A stretch of DNA of 64,000 bases from Halocaridina rubra. Taxonomy: Eukaryota; Arthropoda; Malacostraca; Decapoda; Atyidae. The DNA lies in contig JAXCGZ010007585.1 of assembly GCA_037179515.1 (NCBI GenBank), forward strand, positions 80,001 through 144,000, in the 5' to 3' direction. The notes beneath the pieces were generated by a model. The model saw only the letters and a program-made list of their open reading frames with translations. It was not told the DNA's origin and did not search any database. The position numbers were made by a program, and so were the translations under genes. Of this stretch, positions 63,501 to 64,000 are shown piece by piece. Within the stretch, counting starts at the first letter, position 1; each line of letters opens with the position of its first letter.

Positions 63501-64000
63501 AATCAAAATAGTTGGTAAATGTACTAAAACTAATTTTTTTTTCATTTATTGGTGGGAGAAAGGAGCAAGCCTTGCTTTTTTTTTTCCTCACGAAGGAAAA
63601 GAATAGCCACAACCACTAAAAAAAAAACACCAATAGCCAATTGCAATCTAACCATACGAAACCTAGCTCAGTGTATCAGTATAATACCGAAAGTATTGCT
63701 TAAACAACGAAGAAATAAGTGTTTTTCAGTATGAAAATTGAAGGGATAAGTCTGTGCAGTATCCTCGAATATCCAATTTGACTTCCATTTTTCGTTTACT
63801 CTTTACTTGTTTCCTTATCAGTTTACATGATATTATAATTTTTATTTGGGGGGGAAATTCCATTTTATATAATTATTTTGCTCCCTATCAATTTTGTTTG
63901 TCCTCAAATTACGAATACTCAGAAAAAAAAAATTAAACCCAAATCTTTTAGGATGTGAATATTTAGCTTAGAAAGACCAAAATATAAGTATTCCAGTAAT
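63501..64000. other. non-coding end of window, no gene seen
   Basis: AT-rich with short homopolymer runs (T at 63578, A at 63617, G at 63847). No supported frame. Confidence 0.5.

Overview
The window is animal nuclear DNA, most likely from a decapod crustacean (shrimp, crab or crayfish). This is an inference from three things: an intron-containing histone variant gene, several non-LTR retrotransposon types typical of decapod genomes, and an extreme load of long, nearly pure microsatellites (AT, AC, AG, AAT, ACT, AAG) plus short TTAGG/CCTAA tracts of the arthropod telomere type. There is no bacterial-style gene organisation, and nearly all the long open frames in the repeats are artefacts of simple sequence.

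Only one host protein-coding gene can be supported: histone H2A.Z on the minus strand, four coding exons between 24929 and 19519, encoding 128 residues. The first coding exon ends exactly at the ATG. The last intron is about 4.6 kb and holds a decayed piggyBac-like remnant and two back-to-back Tigger-type miniature elements. The upstream region carries two E2F-type sites around a TATA-like box, a CCAAT box and a CRE-like half site.

The rest is mobile and repetitive DNA. LINE family A (Jockey/CR1-like) has five copies: 15960-16629, 26486-26880 (minus), 53255-53539, 54239-57537 and 61505-62203. The 54239-57537 copy has an intact endonuclease-reverse transcriptase frame and the end of an ORF1. 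LINE family B (another Jockey-like family) has larger copies at 301-1532, 11406-12012, 30165-32520 and 32545-33445, all minus, and 3' fragments at about 40855, 41885 and 49290. Other reverse-transcriptase remnants lie at 2690-3095, 15345-15560 and 29095-30160. DNA transposons are a Tigger/pogo element with terminal inverted repeats and TA duplications (9367-12499, interrupted by a LINE B copy), two hAT-type miniature elements with perfect 8-bp target duplications (8834-9168 and 34558-34878), and a Tc1/mariner-like miniature element (57990-58514). Two tRNA-derived SINE-like units lie at 7644-7836 and 48969-49155.

Between about 35 and 52 kb, and again at 27 kb and 63 kb, much of the apparently unique DNA is really a succession of decayed minisatellites with units of about 46, 53, 59, 75, 93, 120-160 and 233 bp. 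Several of these touch or contain pure microsatellites. Coordinates of decayed repeats were read by eye and are approximate.
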